The position numbers and the translations under genes are program-made. From Bugulina stolonifera (Eukaryota > Bryozoa > Gymnolaemata > Cheilostomatida > Bugulidae), in assembly GCA_935421135.1 (NCBI GenBank), contig OW285188.1, forward strand, positions 8,846,733-8,910,732: a DNA stretch of 64,000 nt, given 5' to 3'. The notes beneath the pieces are model-generated. The model saw only the letters and a list, made by a program, of their open reading frames with translations. It made no database searches and was not told where the DNA came from. Positions 60,601 to 64,000 of this stretch are shown here, one piece after another (position 1 is the stretch's first letter; every line of letters begins with the position of its first letter).

Positions 60601-63600
60601 TCATGGCCTAAACTTCAGACACAGTCTAGTTTGGTCAGTAATTTTCCCGCAGATGTGTAGGAGTATAATATTAGTGTTGACTCCATTAATTAAAATATGA
60701 TTAAATTTTTTTCAAGTTGCAGTGTGAGTTGGTTAAACCTGATCAGCAAATGGTATGTATTAGATTACTAGGCAAGTGTAATTATGTCGTTTCAGGCAAC
60801 GAGACCTGTTCAGGAATATCTGGGAATGCCGTTTGAACATGATCGGGAGCAGGTTCAGCTGGCTCGGTATCTGCCTCAGCCTCTCTTTGTTTTATTTAAG
60901 AGTCTGCATGCTCTACAGTCTCAAGATGGGAAAGGTGTGTATGTGTGGAGTTTGTTAAATACTGGTGATCATTGCTGCTGCTTGGTTTGCTCCTCTTGGT
61001 TCAAAAACGTTTTCTACTAAATGTATATTTTTCTGTGACATATAAAGTTACATTGGACGATAACAAACACTGTGCAGGGCTGAATTCAGGTTCTTTTAAA
61101 ATATGATTGCTGTAATATAAAATGCAAAACAGGAACAGGAACAGGAAGTAGCAGAAGTAACAGGAATTATACTAAGCTGTAATGCTTGAAAATAATTTGT
61201 ATTTATATATATTAACACAAACATTATTTGTTGCAACAGCAGGCAGTGTAAAGGCATCGATTGAAGGGGATGTAGATGCTGCCAAGACATTTGTAATGCA
61301 GACGGCCACTAAGGGTAAGCAGTAGCATGCGTTATCTGCAGTTCATGATAACATCTGGAACTACCCACAAATACTAAACTGCGTCATTGTTTTAGAGTTG
61401 TCTTGTCTTAACTGAACAGTCACATTTTAATGGTGTCAAAGACTTTCAATATCATTTTCTATGATCCCCGACTGTTTGTTTAAATCTTATACCACAAAAG
61501 TAGGTAAGATGACTCCATTAGATAGTTTAGGATGAGTCATCACAGCACACTAATATGTCTGCTGTAAAACCTCATATTCTGTGTTTCAGATGATGAGAGT
61601 GACAGTGATCAAGAGGAGGAAACTCGCAAAGTATCAGTAAGTACCTCATCACATATAAGGATAGTCTACTCTCGTCTTCACCTGCAGCTGTTACTTAGGA
61701 ACACTCATGCTACATAGCTCTTGTTGAATGGAATAGCAATGACTAGCCTGAACTGTCTTATATTTCTATGTAATATATTGTGACCTAACTCCCGATATAA
61801 TCGAATGGTCGGATTGATGTCTATATAATTGGGTGGTTGCATTGATGTCTACAAGTTTGTATAATTTTGCTCTCTGACAATAGAAACACAGGAAGCGGAT
61901 GACAAGCGTACATGAGGAAAATGAGGAATCGAGAGTTCTAAAGACACACCCACTACACATCAACCTGCAGCTACTGTGTAGTCGCAGTACAGCGCCCTCT
62001 AGTAGTCGGCCAGTTAAAGTACAGCTCTTGCTTTATCACATGACTACCATGAATATAGTGACAGTGAAGGGTAATCTAGCTGAGGGAACGTCTGTTAGCT
62101 CTGTAGCAGCTGGGTGAGTAGTATACAATAGGTGTATTCGGAAACTGCACTCGTTCATATAAGACAGCTTTTAATATCTGAACACTGCGTTCAGGCGTGA
62201 CTAATACTTGAGCTGAAGGGCACTCCCCTTGTTAACAATAAATATTATTACCAGGCACACCTAATAGCTAGCGCTATAGTTACTAGCGTTATATTATTGA
62301 ATAAAATAAATTGATGTTGCTACAGATTGCTATTTATAAACCTTGCCCGTGCAATATCCGAATATACCTAATATACACCATTATGTGCTATAGTGATTGT
62401 CTCCCCTGTTTTGCTTTGTTAGTGGATGTGAATAATCTATTAGCACATGTATTTGTTTAGTTCATAACTTATGTTTATCTCCTCGATTAAGAGTTTTGAT
62501 GTAAGCTTAATGGTGTGTGAAATATATAATGTTGATTGTCTTAGAAATCTTGTCTTTCTGTCAGTTAACTCTCTATGCTAATCTGTTTTCTACTATAATA
62601 CAGGAATAATACTGTGTGTTTTATTACAGGGATCTGCTTCAAGCTGATACTATCTTTAGCTCTTTGTTTACTGGTGACCATGGCAATTCTTGTCCAACTG
62701 TCTTCAGCCAATCACAGCTTGACAAACTAATGTAAGTAAAAGTGATGTTATACATTTGTGCAAACACTCAACATTGTGTAGTACACCATATTACATTACC
62801 ACAATACGGTGTGTTATTTTGTGTATTTGTAGTCCGACTAACCTGTCCCACTACCGAGGTAGAATAGGGGCTCCATTTCAATGGGTCCAGAAGATTTCCG
62901 GTCTAAACACTATTGACTCTGAGGCTGCTGAACCCAAGCTGTCTGGAGTTAGCTCTGTCCTGAAGAAGCTCAAGAATCTGGTGTTGAACAGAGTGGAGCT
63001 TGTCCACCAGATATCAGATCTGGGTATGTCCCCCTACTCCTAACTGTACTATAACACAGTATGTCTCTCTACTCTCATTATACTATACCACAGTATGTCT
63101 CTCTACTCTCATTATACTATACCACAGTATGTCTCTCTACTCTTACTGTACTATACCACAGTATGTCTCTCTACTCTTACTATACTATACCACAGTATGT
63201 CTCTCTACTCTTACTGTGCTATACCACAGTATGTCTCTCTACTCCTACTATACTATACCACAGTATGTCTCTCTACTCCTACTATACTATACCACAGTAT
63301 GTCTCTCTACTCCTACTATATTATACCACAGTATGTCTCTCTACTCCTAACTGTACTATACCACAGTATGTCTCTCTACTCCTACTGTGCTATGCCACAG
63401 TATGTCTCTCTACTCCTACTATACTATACCACAGTATGTCTCTCTACTCCTACTATACTATACCACAGTATGTCTCTCTACTCCTAACTGTACTATACCA
63501 CAGTGTCACTGCTTTCACATATTGATTGGGGGAATTGTTCACCTATAGATAGAATTGTATTCAATGAATATATTATTTATATAATATTGCTTACCAATAT

Positions 63601-64000
63601 AATATAGCAATATGTGTTCGACTAAACTATTTGTGTGGTAGCATCTGCACTATAGTTATACATGTAGATAGAATACACGGTTAATGGTATCTTCATTTAC
63701 TTGATCGTATTTCAGAGCGTGGAAACTTAGCTGTACCTGCTAAGATTGCTGAGTTTCTACCTGGTCGGCTCCCTCAGACCACCCTTCAACACTGGTCTAG
63801 GTTCACATTTGAGGATCTCGGTCTACTTCCCTATGCAGCTGATTATGTTGATTCAGGGGCCATAACTCCTGATTGTACTATCTATCAGGCTAAGCTAAGC
63901 TGTTCCCATTGTAAGTTTGTATTTCCTAGTGACCTTAATTCGCATGCTGGTGGCTATCATAAGTATTGTAAGATGTTCTTATTGCACACAATGGGGAATC
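57652..64000 (+). CDS. THOC5: THO complex subunit 5 (3' end outside window)
   Basis: Coding exons: 57652-57759, 58355-58507, 58906-59019, 59353-59450, 59693-59768, 59922-59992, 60412-60526, 60796-60934, 61240-61314, 61590-61636, 61884-62113, 62630-62731, 62833-63023, 63716-beyond 64000. About 601 of an expected ~680 residues are present. Diagnostic stretches: [20 protein letters not shown] (the coiled coil that pairs with other THO subunits), [13 protein letters not shown], the acidic [11 protein letters not shown] linker, [11 protein letters not shown], and [11 protein letters not shown]. By family knowledge THOC5 is part of THO/TREX, which couples transcription to nuclear mRNA export. The last exon stays open to the window edge and aligns through GGYHKY...FLLHTMG, so a GTAAGT at 63911 is probably not used. 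The N-terminal tail is Lys-rich and nuclear-like. Confidence 0.94.
59451..59625. repeat. Tandem repeat beginning at the 5' splice site of THOC5 exon 4
   Basis: The intron opens GTATTACTACGTTATAGTAT and is followed by about three units of 54-60 bp built from GTATTATAGTATTACAACTA and TTGTATTACAGTATTA. The array starts directly at the donor (59451) and fills most of this 242-bp intron. Confidence 0.8.
63024..63504. repeat. 34-bp minisatellite, 14 units, beginning at a THOC5 5' splice site
   Basis: Units start GTATGTCTCTCTACTC and end ACTATACCACA. Starts are at 63024, 63059, 63093, 63127 and so on to 63468, mostly 34 bp apart. The first unit is the genuine donor (GTATGTCCCC, exon ends 63023). 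Since 34 is not a multiple of three, all three plus frames read as long Tyr/Ser/Leu repeats; these are not genes. Confidence 0.95.

Noticed and set aside
63000..63525. Three long overlapping plus-strand frames rich in Tyr, Ser and Leu
   Set aside because: Products of the 34-bp minisatellite, whose unit length is not a multiple of three; they lie in an intron.
63911..63916. GTAAGT as the donor ending the last THOC5 exon
   Set aside because: The frame stays open to the window end and continues to align with the family past this point, so it is probably not used. RNA evidence could reverse this.
1..64000. CRISPR array, bacterial operon or prophage content
   Set aside because: All arrays lack unique spacers, and every confident gene is a split animal gene.

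Overview
The window is animal nuclear DNA. It is AT-rich and holds split genes with many short exons, GT-AG introns mostly of a few hundred bases, abundant short repeats and decayed LINE copies. A nuclear receptor and a tetraspanin make it metazoan. The sequence style and the receptor type suggest an early-branching animal; a sponge is my best guess, but that is inference and nothing in the window proves the phylum.

Layout. (1) 1-7735, plus: the 3' end of CNOT1, the scaffold of the CCR4-NOT deadenylase. (2) 7736-11545: intergenic, with repeats, a 21-base poly-C tract and an unexplained GC-rich island near 10.1-10.4 kb. (3) 11546-20487, minus: a complete seven-coding-exon nuclear receptor with a 4.6-kb first intron. 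(4) 20.5-27.2 kb: mostly non-coding, with a doubtful multi-pass membrane protein fragment at 21.2-21.8 kb. (5) 27.3-30.1 kb: a nest of truncated LINE copies. (6) 31703-41875, plus: a complete 20-exon MTR4 exosome helicase. (7) 42268-44420, minus: a complete 8-exon tetraspanin, tail to tail with MTR4. (8) 44.4-47.9 kb: dispersed repeats, a perfect 38-bp-arm palindrome and two possible upstream coding exons. (9) 47897-54873, plus: a complete 12-exon PTCD1-like mitochondrial PPR protein. (10) 54.9-57.6 kb: an almost intact MITE with 35-bp terminal inverted repeats. (11) 57652-64000, plus: THOC5 of the THO/TREX complex, running off the right edge.

Four of the six confident genes act in RNA metabolism: deadenylation (CNOT1), nuclear exosome (MTR4), mitochondrial RNA (PTCD1) and mRNA export (THOC5). 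They are separate transcription units, so any shared regulation is speculation.

The most unusual signals are not genes. In at least four introns a tandem array begins at, or within a few bases of, the 5' splice site and repeats donor-like sequence; a fifth array ends at a 3' splice site. The palindrome TACATGTA occurs about 40 times by eye, against two or three expected from base composition. A tRNA-derived SINE family appears in three places. Exon borders were placed by eye from conserved protein sequence and reading phase. All six coding chains keep frame through every junction.
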